From: Lates calcarifer
Lineage: Eukaryota > Chordata > Actinopteri > Centropomidae
DNA length: 64,000 nt
Reading direction: 5' to 3'
NCBI RefSeq assembly: GCF_001640805.2
Contig: NW_026116709.1
Span: forward strand, 186,001 to 250,000
The notes beneath the pieces were generated by a model that worked only from the letters and a program-made list of their open reading frames with translations, was not told where the DNA came from and did not search any database. Numbering within the stretch: the stretch's first letter is position 1; every line of letters starts with the position of its first letter. The position numbers and the translations under genes are program-made. Of the stretch, positions 1 through 10,934 are shown in pieces.

Positions 1-880
1 TCTGATTGTCAGCTGCTGAACCAGAACATAGATGCAGGAAGCTTACATATGACAACATACACTGCTGTTGCTTCTACAGTCTCCTCACATTCAATATCAG
101 CTGCTGTAAGAAAAGAAAAAAAAAATGCAAGACCTTCCTCATCAGCTCAGCAAAGTTCATTTCTAAAATTCTTCAGGACTGGGTGAAATAAAGCAGTTTA
201 AATACAACAAAGTTGTTTTTCAGTCCCTGTTTTAATAAATCATAGCTGTGGCTAAATTCTGTTGGCCTTTATCTTTATAAAGTGCTTCCTACATTTGTCA
301 CACATTGTAAGAATCATGTAAAAATGGAAAATATTTCAAACCTTTCTGGGCAAACCTGACCAACGAAGTAACAAAACTAAAGGGAATTTGAAAGCAACAT
401 CATATGCAGGTACATAGTTACAACAGCCACTATAAGAGGGAAATTCAGTCACGTGGAAAGCTTTCTGCTGAGTAGGAGACTTCCATTTGGTCGACCATGT
501 TAATGGTGTGGAAAAAGACAGAACGGGGGCAGCGAGCTGCGGCAACTCAGACATAGTGGTCATGTGTGGCGGCTTGTTTCAGTCTCACAGTTAAAAATGA
601 TCACAATAAAAACACACAGTCCCATTGGTGATCATCTCACAGCCTTAGAGTTCCTCAGTTACTCTCTTCTGTCTTGTTTGTTCTCGGTCTTACATGAGGC
701 ATAGCTTACTGCTTCAGGTCAGTCACCTCCAGAATGACTTAACAAGACACTCCAGACAGTAGGACTACTCTTTCTATACTTTAACATCGCCCCCAACACC
801 CTGCAGTGGTTTGATCAGAGAATAGCTCATTCAGAGGCCAGCAGTTCACAAAGTTGTTCCCATGTCAGCAAGAGTGTCAC
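1..880 (-). other. PPP1R10: PPP1R10 3' UTR and downstream sequence
   Basis: This stretch follows the PPP1R10 stop codon on the minus strand and has no conserved ORF. The short ORFs on both strands have no recognisable family features. A minus-strand ATTAAA (plus 231-236) is the best poly(A) signal I can see, so the 3' UTR may be about 650 nt. The exact cleavage site is not determined. Confidence 0.5.
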
Positions 881-3800
881 CTAGTGTCCATGCTGTGGGT
901 GCTGGTTGTGTTGGTTGTTAGCTGGGTGGTTGGGTGGCAGTGGTGGTCCATTTACACCTGGGTGGTAGAAAGCACAGTTGCTTTCGTACCTGCAGCTTCC
1001 CTTCATCATGAAGTGACGACACACAGGCCTCTTGGACATATCTGACAGGGGAAAACACATGAGCATTAGAATCACACCAGATGTAGACTCAGTATCTAAT
1101 AGGGACTATCACTGTACATCCATCTCCTGTTAGTTCTCAAACAATGACCCTTCAATTTTGCTTCACTGAAGAGAGAGATGTTTATTTTGACAGTAGCAGT
1201 GATGTAATAGATCAAATGAAAATGAATCAATGTACACACACAGCAGTTCAACCCTTACATTAAGGTCCACTTAATCATTTCTTATGGAGCTTTTGAGTGA
1301 ACTGCAAGGTCCTCATCATCACTGGCCACAACAACTGATAGTGAACTGATACTGTTAAGCTCAGGTATCAGATATGATATGAGAACAGAGGGTAATCCCA
1401 AGCCATATGATGCCCCATATACCATTCATGTTGTTGTGTCCTCCTCTGGGCCCTCCTCGTCCTCGGCCTCTGAAGCCTGGCTCTCCTCCTCCTCGGCCCC
1501 GGCCTCCTCGGTGGAAGTGGCCTCCTCTGTGGGGACCTCCTCTCATGGAGTCGTCTCCCCAATAGTTGCCATCTCCTCTACCTTGGCCTGGTGGCGGCCC
1601 CATCATGCGTGGGCCTCCGCCAGCATTGAAAGGTGGTCCATGGTTGTGAGGGGGTGGAGGGTGGTTAAAGCGTGGACCACCAGGTGGGTTGTTGGGCGGG
1701 TAGCCACCATTCATGGGCATCTGCATGTGCACGTTCATACTGTTCATGTTGTTCATATTGTTCATGCCTGGACCATGGCCCAGTAATCCCTGGTTGACTA
1801 AATAGAGAGAAAAATTGGTTTGAAACAATGAGTAACACAAGGACCAGAGCAGGTAGACATCACGCTACAACACCAGGAGGAACAGAATAGAATAGATCTT
1901 TATTGTCACTGTTCCAAAACAATGAAACACCATAAAAAGAGATGTAGCTCTTCAATGGAATAAGAAGTTGAGGTTACCTGGTGGAGGTCCACCCTGGTTC
2001 TGGTTCTGGGTCTGCTGCAGGGATCCCAGTAGCTGTTTAATCTTGTCTGAGAAGTCAGGCTGCTTGATCAAGTCTTCAGTAGACTGGTTACCAGAGGCAC
2101 CCTGAGGACAGACAGCAGTTATTAGCTACACATCATAATGACAAATTTTTACATCCAACTGTAGAGATATTTTACACAAGACTATGAAACTTCATGAACA
2201 ACAGAATGTTAATTAGGCATACTCTTAGCATGCACCGGATCACAGCATGTCAAAAAAACTAAACAAATAAAAACAAGCCTCTTCTGCTGACCATCTGACT
2301 ATACTATCATGTGTTTACCATGATGGATGAGAGCAGCTCCTGTACGTTGACAGAGGGAGCCACAGGGTTGCTAACAGTGTTTGTAGCTTGTGGGCTGCGA
2401 GAGCTGTTGCTCAGGTTGACCATGAGGTTGGCCAGCACGGGTGGCAGCTTGGAGCTTTCAGTTCTGGGATATAGCAGAGGCCTGCTGTGATGTGGTGTCC
2501 ATGGGCTCAATGTAAGCATCATCCAGCATGGAGGAGTCCTGCAGGAGAGAAGATGCCTACAGCTCAGCAAGCAAGATATTATACAGCCCTACAGAGTGTG
2601 TTTAATAAGAGAAAGAAAAATGACAAATTGCGTGTTTGTGTGTGTGTGTGTGTTGGGTGTACTAACCTCATCAAGAGGGATGAGACGGGGAGGCATGGGT
2701 TCATAAGGCTCTGGGTCCGGTTCATGTGGACTGTCAGGCACACTAGCAATAAAGAGAGGAAGAGAAATCATTAACACACTTTGCAGGCCTCCATTCTAAC
2801 TTCTAAGTATGAAATTGTAGGAAGATGGATATATTAACAGGATCAAAGATTCAGACTCCTTTTAAACACTGTCTTTCTTTTGTTGGTTTTTGTAACCGAT
2901 ATATTCTTGGATAAAAACTTACGAACTGTACTACAGGATGCACCAGGTTTTTTCCCAATAACCTACCTCTCTTTGCTGAGAAAGATCTCCTGCAGAATGC
3001 CCATCTCACGATCCCTCTGGGTGAGTTTCTCTGTGCTGTTGGCCCCGGGGATGACCAGGCTGCCGGCCAGCGTCAAAGGCCTGGGGGGTGTCCATGGAAC
3101 CCTCTCTTCCATGGTGTCATGGGAGAGCCGACGGGCCATCTCAAATGTCTGCCTGTCCATCATCAGCTCTCGTTTGGCAGCCTCACCAAAGTCTTTGATC
3201 TTGTTCACGTTGACTACAGTGTAATAAAATCATTACTTAATATTTTTTTCAGATGGTTTACAGACCCACTGGTGTATTAAGACAATATACACATAACTTC
3301 AGATATGTTGGGTATTCAAGACCAAATGCCTTACCTCGCTCTGTCTCATCCAGATCAAAGTAGAAGTAGTGTTTGAGCTGCTCATCCTCAGCCCAGTGAA
3401 CTGTCTTCTTCTTCTTGCCCTTTTTGGTCAAGCTTTCCTCTTCTCCACGTGGTTCTGCCAGAGCATTAGGTTTCTCACCTACAAAGAGCAAAAGACAATG
3501 AGAGAAATATGTTAGGAGATTGTTTTTAGGAGACACTCACTAACAGAAAAAATATAAGGTAGTTCAATGTCAAAGAAGCTCATCAAACTCTAATATCATC
3601 AAAGACTAGACCTTACCATTATCAGAGGCCTCAGGATCTTCAGAGGGAACAGGGGTCCCAGGCTGCTCCGGCTCCTGGTTTTCATCAGTTGTAGTGGCAG
3701 AGGCAGCAGTCTCTGGAGACGATGGTTTGGCAGAACACGAAGAATACGCTGAGGGTTTGCTGTCAAATGGACTTGCCTGAGAACAAAAAGGAACAAAAGT

Positions 3801-6432
3801 GAGACAACTGGTTTAACAAATTTTGGACAGCTCCTAATCCTTGGAAAGTCTTGGATAAAGATAGATCAATGGTCTGATTGAGTCAGTTTTTTGTTTATTT
3901 ACAACAGCTTTTAACGTCAGTAGTAATCAGTGTGCTTGGTTGAAATTTAACACACCAGAATCAATTCATTCTGAGGATTTGGTAAAAACTCTTTGATAAT
4001 AAATAAATGTTTTTTCTCCAAAATTCTGAGGACTTTCTGGACTGACAGTGACTATAATACATACTGGTACAAAGTCAAAATTAGATCAGTACCTTGTTAG
4101 ATGTGGGGGAGACAGCCTTGGTATTTGCTGTAGTACTACTGCTGGGTTTCTTCTTCTTGATCTTGATCCCAGGCACTGGGGCAGAGTTCAGAGCATCGAG
4201 GAATCCAGTGCACTCCATCGCTGCAGTGAGGACATGAAACAGCAGTGAACACCAAAGCAGCTACATCACTACCTTCTCTTTAAAATACAGTTTCAATGTG
4301 ATGTACAAATGTTTGAACTTACGCTGTGCTGGAATGATCTTGACTTTGATCTCTTTGGCAGAGTTAGAGGGGGTATTTAGAGGTTTGTATTTTTTCTCCA
4401 GAGGTGGAGCATCTGATGGACCAGAGCTGTTGAGGGGAAATGAGCATAAAATGAAACATGTATGTACTTTTATCAGCCACCTGATGGCAGCAATGAGCAA
4501 ACTGCATGAATACTGCTGTGTTCACAGAGATAGTGAGGCAACGGGTCTGCAAGAGGGTAGAGTACCTAGGCCTCTTGAGGACTGGAGGCTTGATGTTGTA
4601 CTTGTCACCCAGCTGTGGGGCAGTGGGTGCCTTCTTAGCAGGGGCCGGGTTGGGAGCGTCCATCTCTAATCCTATGCAAAGGAAAAAATACTGGTTATTT
4701 CATACATAACTTTTTCAACACTGAGGGCCAACTACTACTATCCCTGCTCATCACATTATGTTTACCTATGGAGCGGATCTTTGTGTGGCTGGGTGCATGA
4801 GCTTTAGGTTTCTCCTTCTTTTTCTCCTCATCTCCACTCTTTTCCTTCACATCCCGCACTGGCAACTTGCTCTCCTCTTTCTTCTTTTTCTTATCTGCAA
4901 GATAAATACAGAGTGTGTTAGAAAGTGTTGACAGGTGGAGCCATTGTAAAACAGTGGCACATATTTAAAAAGTGAAATGTACCAGCAGGAGAGTTGCCAC
5001 TGCTTGAAACACTCTGGGAGCGGATTGTAGCCATCCAGCCATCTACAAGCACAGACGCCAACTTCCTTAGGTCTAAAAATAAGAGACAAGGATTTTAGTG
5101 TGATAAATACTGCAGTCTAAATTTAAGAGTTTTGATTTTTTGATCGATGCCAACTGACCTTCAGTTTCTGCACTCTTACTCAGCTGCTTCACCAGCTTGG
5201 CTGTGTTGTTCTGGAAGAATATACAAGCAGATTTAATTGCTATAGTTGCCTGTATAGTGTCCTATAAGTGTTCCCTAGTGGATGATACAGTACCTGTTTG
5301 AGGTGGTCCACTTTCAGGGGCAGCTTCTGCAGTGTGAGCAGGATGAGCTGCAGCAGGGGGGTGTTGTTGGTGGTTTTGGAGTAGGTGAGCCAGGAGTTGA
5401 GCAGCCTGTAGCCACCAACTCTGATAAACCTGGATGAAAGAAGGAACAACTGATTTATGATGGAGGTGGTCTGCAATGAAGGACAGTGGTGGTCACTGAT
5501 TACTCTTATCTGACAAATCAATATAGATAGTAAAACATTGTCATATTTACTCAGATAATAATAACTAGTTATTTTCAGAGTGGCTGTTGTGTTGATTCTC
5601 TTGATCAGTGAGGCTGGTGTATTTTGTTTTTGTCAACAAATCTCAAATGACTCCTAAACTAATATATGACTTCAACTTGACTTCAACAGATCATTATACC
5701 AATACAGTGAGCTCTACATCATCCTATTGTTTTCATTTACACTGAGAGCAAATAGAGTTTGTGATATTAAAAGAAACTTAAAAACACACTGACACTGGAA
5801 ACATTCATTTACAAATGTGGTTTGGGTCAGCCCTACTTGGAAAGTTCATTTATGCATTTAATTGTAAATTTATAGTACTTTGCTTTAAACACATTACTCT
5901 TCTAGAATTGCATATAAAAGAGAAAACTTTTCTTTTGTAAAAATGTATGTAAAACAAGTTAAATCTTACAAGACAGGCCATAAAAACTCAGAGAAAAAAA
6001 GCAGAGATGTTAAGAAAGACTTTCCTGTTGGGGTTTGCAGTTCTTTATGTTTTCATACATACAATCCACCCATTTTTTAATATTAATTCATAATAAGATT
6101 TGCAATACACAACAAAGTTGAAGTTAAGCCTACCGGTTAAGAACATCGTGGGATTTCGTCTGTAGAAGGATGTTGAGGTACATACATCTACTGACCATCT
6201 TGGTTGAAGCTTTCATCAGGCTGCATTGAAAAAGAGCAAAGGTATTTGTATCATCTGATCTAGGAGTCATAAGTCAACTATAACAACTACTATTACATGT
6301 GTCATGACTGTTTTCAGTTCCTCACCTAAACACCTTTGGGACTCCCTCAAGGCTGCGGAGCTCTCCATCCTTCCCCAGCAGAGCCTCCACACCCTTCAAA
6401 ATCTCTCTGGGGTCCACTGGTCCTCCTGCCAT
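881..6432 (-). CDS. PPP1R10: PPP1R10 / PNUTS, PP1 nuclear targeting subunit
   Basis: PNUTS anchors protein phosphatase 1 to chromatin and the transcription termination machinery. Minus-strand coding exons are 6432-6326, 6220-6134, 5429-5294, 5210-5159, 5072-4983, 4894-4766, 4671-4566, 4426-4323, 4220-4093, 3776-3617, 3478-3335, 3213-2967, 2730-2667, 2538-2319, 2101-1978, 1797-1423 and 1041-881, about 810 codons. The TFIIS-N (LW) domain lies in roughly residues 70-150 ([18 protein letters not shown]). The RVxF-type PP1 docking motif KKTVHWAED is near residue 392. [11 protein letters not shown] follows, then a Gly/Arg-rich RGG stretch that is shorter than in mammals. A C-terminal C-x8-C-x5-C-x3-H zinc finger ([10 protein letters not shown]...) is near residue 770. 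The start is ATG 6432 in an exon beginning at 6434, reading [12 protein letters not shown] like the mammalian N-terminus. All phases join except in exon 2538-2319, which carries one extra base (see findings). Confidence 0.95.
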
Positions 6433-6434
6433 AT

Positions 6435-9400
6435 CTGAAATACACACCTCTAACAATTAATGTGCATGCAGACAAGACACAGGTGTATTACATTTTCTGG
6501 AATGTGTGGGCAATATTTATAGATACTTCTGTGCTGTTTACAGAGGACTATTTGCCTGCCAAAGAGAAAAGGGAGCTCCAACAGAATATCACCCAGGCTA
6601 CCCTTGAGATTTAGAACTCATCAACTCCAACCTGTTTTGCTCCATTAAAGTCACAGTAAGGCTCATCAGCAGGCTCACATCAAACACAAAAATCTAAACA
6701 GTATCAGGCCAACAAGGGCACAGCAGAGTCTGATTTACCTCAACACCAGGCACTATACTGATTCCATTCTAAATCAGTTCACTTTCAGTGATCAACCACA
6801 CCAGCCTGTTTATATTAAGGTCCAAAGGAATGGCACAAAACACCCAAATCAGGAGATTAGCATCATGAGCTGGCCAACCAGGTCTCAGATCACTGAAGGT
6901 TTGAGTGGCAGCATATTCATCAAGCTGCCAAACACCCCTACTTACAAAACAATAATCCAGGAGTACACTATGTTGATTTACTATCTAGTAAATTATTTTG
7001 ATATCACACAAATGGTCACATGGTCACACAAATTACTAAGAGTATAGGCAGCAGTGTTTTCTTCCAGCTACACAGCACTCTGTCGCTCTGGCAAACATCC
7101 ACAGTGCATGATGGCTTCAGCATGCTGCCTCATAGTTGAGATGTTTGTGGATTGCTTCATGGGGCCAGCTTGACACCAGTTCAACAGGGACATGGGTAGG
7201 ACACTGTAGTTTAGTCATCAGTGCCAGAGTGTCTCATCTCAGGGACTTTTACTTGAAGGATATATAATCTAATATTAGTTTCATTTCTGTGTGTGAGGCA
7301 ACACAGTTGATTCCAGTTAAAACTATGATTTAAGAGGCAGCAGCAATGTAGAATGCATTTAGAAAACTGACATACAAAATGTTGCACATTCACTTCAAAT
7401 TGATTTCTTTTATTTTTTAACTTTATTTAACTATTTCCCCAATCATATCAAAAAAGGGAGAATAATGGAAAAAAGTCTAACTGGGTATTAACCTTTAAAT
7501 TAATATGTATTCAATATCTATATTTATTTTTTTCACATTATTATTATATCGGTGTGTATCAAATACAAAACAAAGTGAATGGTCAAATTTTTGTCAGAAA
7601 AAATGTAGCCAAAAAGAGATTTTTTTTCAAGATGTGTTACTGATAATTTCTAATCAACTTTTTAATGGCACACATCTATCACAACCATTAACACTTGTGC
7701 AAAGATGTAACTCAAACAAGGAATGGAAACAATAAAAACCTTGTAAAAACCTATTCTCACTGTTCAATATAGTATCTGTTAAAATGATGAATAGTACAAA
7801 TGCAAATTATATGCACCAACAAATTAAAATGTGATTGGTAACTGTATGAAGTATGAAATGCTTAAAAACTGTAGAATTAGTTTGTTAAATAATCTCTGTC
7901 CTTGCAAATGTGATTATCAGACTGAGGGAATTTCTATATTGGACCTACAGTGGTGACATCACTGTTAACTGTGGCAGTCATAGGGTACAAGTCAGGTCAC
8001 TTACTGCCACCTACAGGTTAGTTTATGTTTACATACTGGCACTGTACTGGTTCTGTGGTTACACAATACAGAAATACATTAAAATTAATACAATTGTTAG
8101 TGCAACATCACATGACAATTGCCTGAACTGTCACATTCTAACTGGAAAACAAACTCATGACTGAAAGGAGCTGGACGTTTCATACTTTTAGTAAGTACCT
8201 CAAAGACTTATTATTTTTGAAAGGTCCTATGTGATTCAAATAAAAACAGCCAACACTAAGTCAACTGGCCTTTACAAATGTCTTTACTTTTATGGGTATT
8301 TAAAATGATCATGACAAAGGTCTTATAAATAACCTTTAAATTGCTCATTATATAACTGCCTGGTCGAAACCTTATAGCATGCACTCTTTTTCATGTTTAT
8401 CATTTTTGTACTGAAACAGTTTTTATGCCAATTTGTTAAGTCATGTACATAACCTGCAGTTCTGGTGGAAATCAACCCACTGGAAATGTCATGATGTGAG
8501 GAATCAGTTAAGTCTTACCCGCGTAACTGTTGTAGTAGAAGTTTTATATAGTCTCAGACCTCCACAACACTGCAAATAACCCAATTCCTGTAAATATCAC
8601 AAATGTTACACATATTCACAAATCATTGTTAAACAAGGCCCTGGTTCCTGGTTGAGGGGAAAGAAGATTATTTGTTCAGTTGTACTGTGGTATTATTACA
8701 TATCACTGGTAGGTCAGGCTAAACCATCTATGTACTTAATGACCAAGCCTCCTACAAAAAGACACAAAAAAGTCATTTTTATAACGGCTGCGCAAAACAG
8801 ACTTGACGACAAATATGGCAACAAAGTATATTAATCAAGACACAGATCGAAACAAATAACAGTGTAAAACGCCCTTGGTTATATAAGAGCAGTTCACGCA
8901 ACCTATAAAAAGGCTTGCGCTTAACCTGACATCTGTCATAGTTGAATACAGGCCTGTTCCTGCGGCTACACTGCCCGACAAAGGGGAGGGAGCTGGAGAA
9001 TAACTGCTATTCAGAGCCCTCCCTCCTTTAACCACTTCGACGACGGCAAACCAACCCCTGCGCCACCAACAATGGCTCTCCTGAAAAAAACAGTGCTGGT
9101 TGATAGAAAAACAAGGCGAGCACCAGATATCTAGCGAACCGTATGTGTACACGGTCAAACGATGGAAATCACTCTATACTTGTTCTGCATTTCGGTTTGG
9201 TAAAAAAAGAAAAAAAACAAAGTCCCAAATGTTGCTTCGATGAGAACAATGCTAGCCCCCGGAGCTGTCCGAGGACGCAAAGCAAACCACAACTCGTCCA
9301 CCATATTTGTCAATCCCGACTGTTTGTGCTTCGAAAGACCACTTCGCTTGAGTCATCCTGCAATCTTTATCCACAGATTGCCGAGTACACAGTGCGGGCT

Positions 9401-10344
9401 TTCGGGAAGTCCCTGTACTATAATTATCAACATTTCAACACACACAATGCTTCGTAAAATATGTCCACAATCCTCAAACTAATGCAATCTTTATGTGTAG
9501 ATTGCGGTGGGTGTTCGTTCCGTGGAGCAGCCCCTACAAGACAAATTGGCAGGCAAAAAGTCCGACTTAATGATCTGTGTTTTCTACGCCTACGGCAATC
9601 TTTATGAATAGATTGCTTATGGTTATTTTTGCGAATTTACTGACTATATTTAGGTTCATTGGTACAATTCGCCCAACCGTCTCACACACAAAGAAACGGA
9701 GCTTTGTTCCTCCGTCCACTTTCCTGTGTGAGCTCATACTATTAACATTGTCTACTTTCAAATTGTTTGCCAAGAACCAAGCTAACTCACGGTGCCTGCT
9801 AACCAGCTACCGCTAGCTAGCCTATTAACTTCGACTATTTTCATTTGATGAATTTCGATTCAATTTAACTTCAAAATCAACTTACTATTGATACTATAGA
9901 TCCTCAGCGTCTCGGGTATATTATAGTGTGCTATTCAGGCACTTATATCTCTCATTTCATAAATTTTATGTCGTCAACCTTCATGGTTTTAATATCAACT
10001 GAAAGACTTCTTATGGGTGGGGCTGAGGTAGCTAAAGGCTAGCCTTTCCTTCAGGAACAAACTGGAGGCAAAAATAGTAATCAAATGTCCATTACTTGAA
10101 GAAAAAAATATGAATTTGAGTAGAGTTGTTCAAAGTCCTCGACGGCTCAGTCTTCGGCAAAGCAAATGCATACCTGTAAAACACACAAAAAACACACCTT
10201 TAATTTCAACACTCTGGCAAATTCCGGCGTCCTTCGTCTATATCAAAGCCTTTTGTTGATTTCTGAATACATTCGGTAGGAATTTCACATTAAACACGGA
10301 CAAAATGTTGAAATAAGTTTCGCTGTCTTCCGCACTCCACTTAC
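6435..10344 (-). other. PPP1R10 5' intron region
   Basis: This region lies between the first coding exon and the presumed noncoding exon 1, whose donor CAGAG|GTAAGT reads on the minus strand at about 10345. It is mostly AT-rich and I saw no gene. The part from about 8.9 to 9.85 kb is richer in CpG and holds three repeated hairpins. A possible additional noncoding exon boundary (a T-rich tract ending ...TTTTACAG|GTATGC, minus strand) sits near 10.17 kb. No coding exon, tRNA or transposon was recognised in 6.4-8.8 kb. Confidence 0.5.
9360..9616. repeat. Three 22-nt hairpins with identical stems
   Basis: GCAATCT-N8-AGATTGC occurs at 9360-9381, 9484-9505 and 9595-9616. Each is a perfect 7-bp stem around an 8-nt loop that starts TTAT (TTATCCAC, TTATGTGT, TTATGAAT). 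Spacings are 124 and 111 nt. The sequence between the copies is not obviously repeated. The function is unknown, and the position is in the presumed first intron of PPP1R10. Confidence 0.9.
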
Positions 10345-10934
10345 CTCTGACCAAATCCAGGAATGAGCTCGAAAGGAGGGACTTCGGTTTTATACTGTGT
10401 GACGTTTTTTGCGTCACAGAAAGCGTTTTTTTCTTAGTTATCGATGAAACAAAATGGCGGATAACTGACCTTCCATTCACAGTGAAGGACATAATGGCGT
10501 GTATCACACTCTGGAAACTATTATTCTAAAATATTCCATAGATTTTCATTTTAAGTATTTCGTTTTGGTGTTATATGGGGGATAATAAAGAACAACAACG
10601 CATCTTGTTGATATACATGGATTGTGGTGGTTCTTTGATATATAAATTTAGTTGTTAATATTTCTTCAAAATGGCGCCTGATTTGTCTGTCAGTGCCATA
10701 GAATACATGATTAGGGCCATGATGGTCACATGCACCAGTCAGAAAGAAGGGTGCATTTCAACAATCATCTACACCCAGTGGATTTAAATAAAAACGTCAT
10801 GATGTGGTTTTAAATATAATACTAAGGACTCACTGATAATTTAACTTCTGTATAAAATGTCACACTCGATACAGCTCAGCTACAGCGTAGCTTGATCTTT
10901 CACCTTTCACCTATAACCCCACTGTGACAGAAAA
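10345..10934. promoter_or_regulatory. Head-to-head PPP1R10/MRPS18B promoter
   Basis: The divergent genes are separated by about 0.6 kb. On the minus strand a TATA-like GTATAAAACC (plus 10386-10395) and inverted CRE half-sites TGACG (10400-10404) and CGTCA (10412-10416) precede the PPP1R10 exon 1 donor at 10345. Three YY1-like motifs in the same orientation are present: CAAAATGGCGG (10449-10459), CAAAATGGCGCC (10667-10678) and AAAAATGGCTGCC (10931-10943), the last spanning the MRPS18B start codon. The head-to-head arrangement of these two genes is also found in human. Promoter activity is inferred. Confidence 0.65.

Noticed and set aside
1240..1325. Possible C/D-box snoRNA in a PPP1R10 intron (GTGATGATG, minus strand)
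   Set aside because: No D box (CTGA) or terminal stem at a suitable distance was found.
1379..1786. 135-aa plus-strand ORF rich in Ser/Val
   Set aside because: It is the antisense shadow of the PPP1R10 RGG-rich exon; codon pattern and splice sites support the minus strand only.
2460..2468. Programmed +1 frameshift or selenocysteine at the PPP1R10 TGA
   Set aside because: Selenocysteine would not restore the downstream frame. Programmed shifting is possible but without conservation evidence is less likely than a single-base sequence error.
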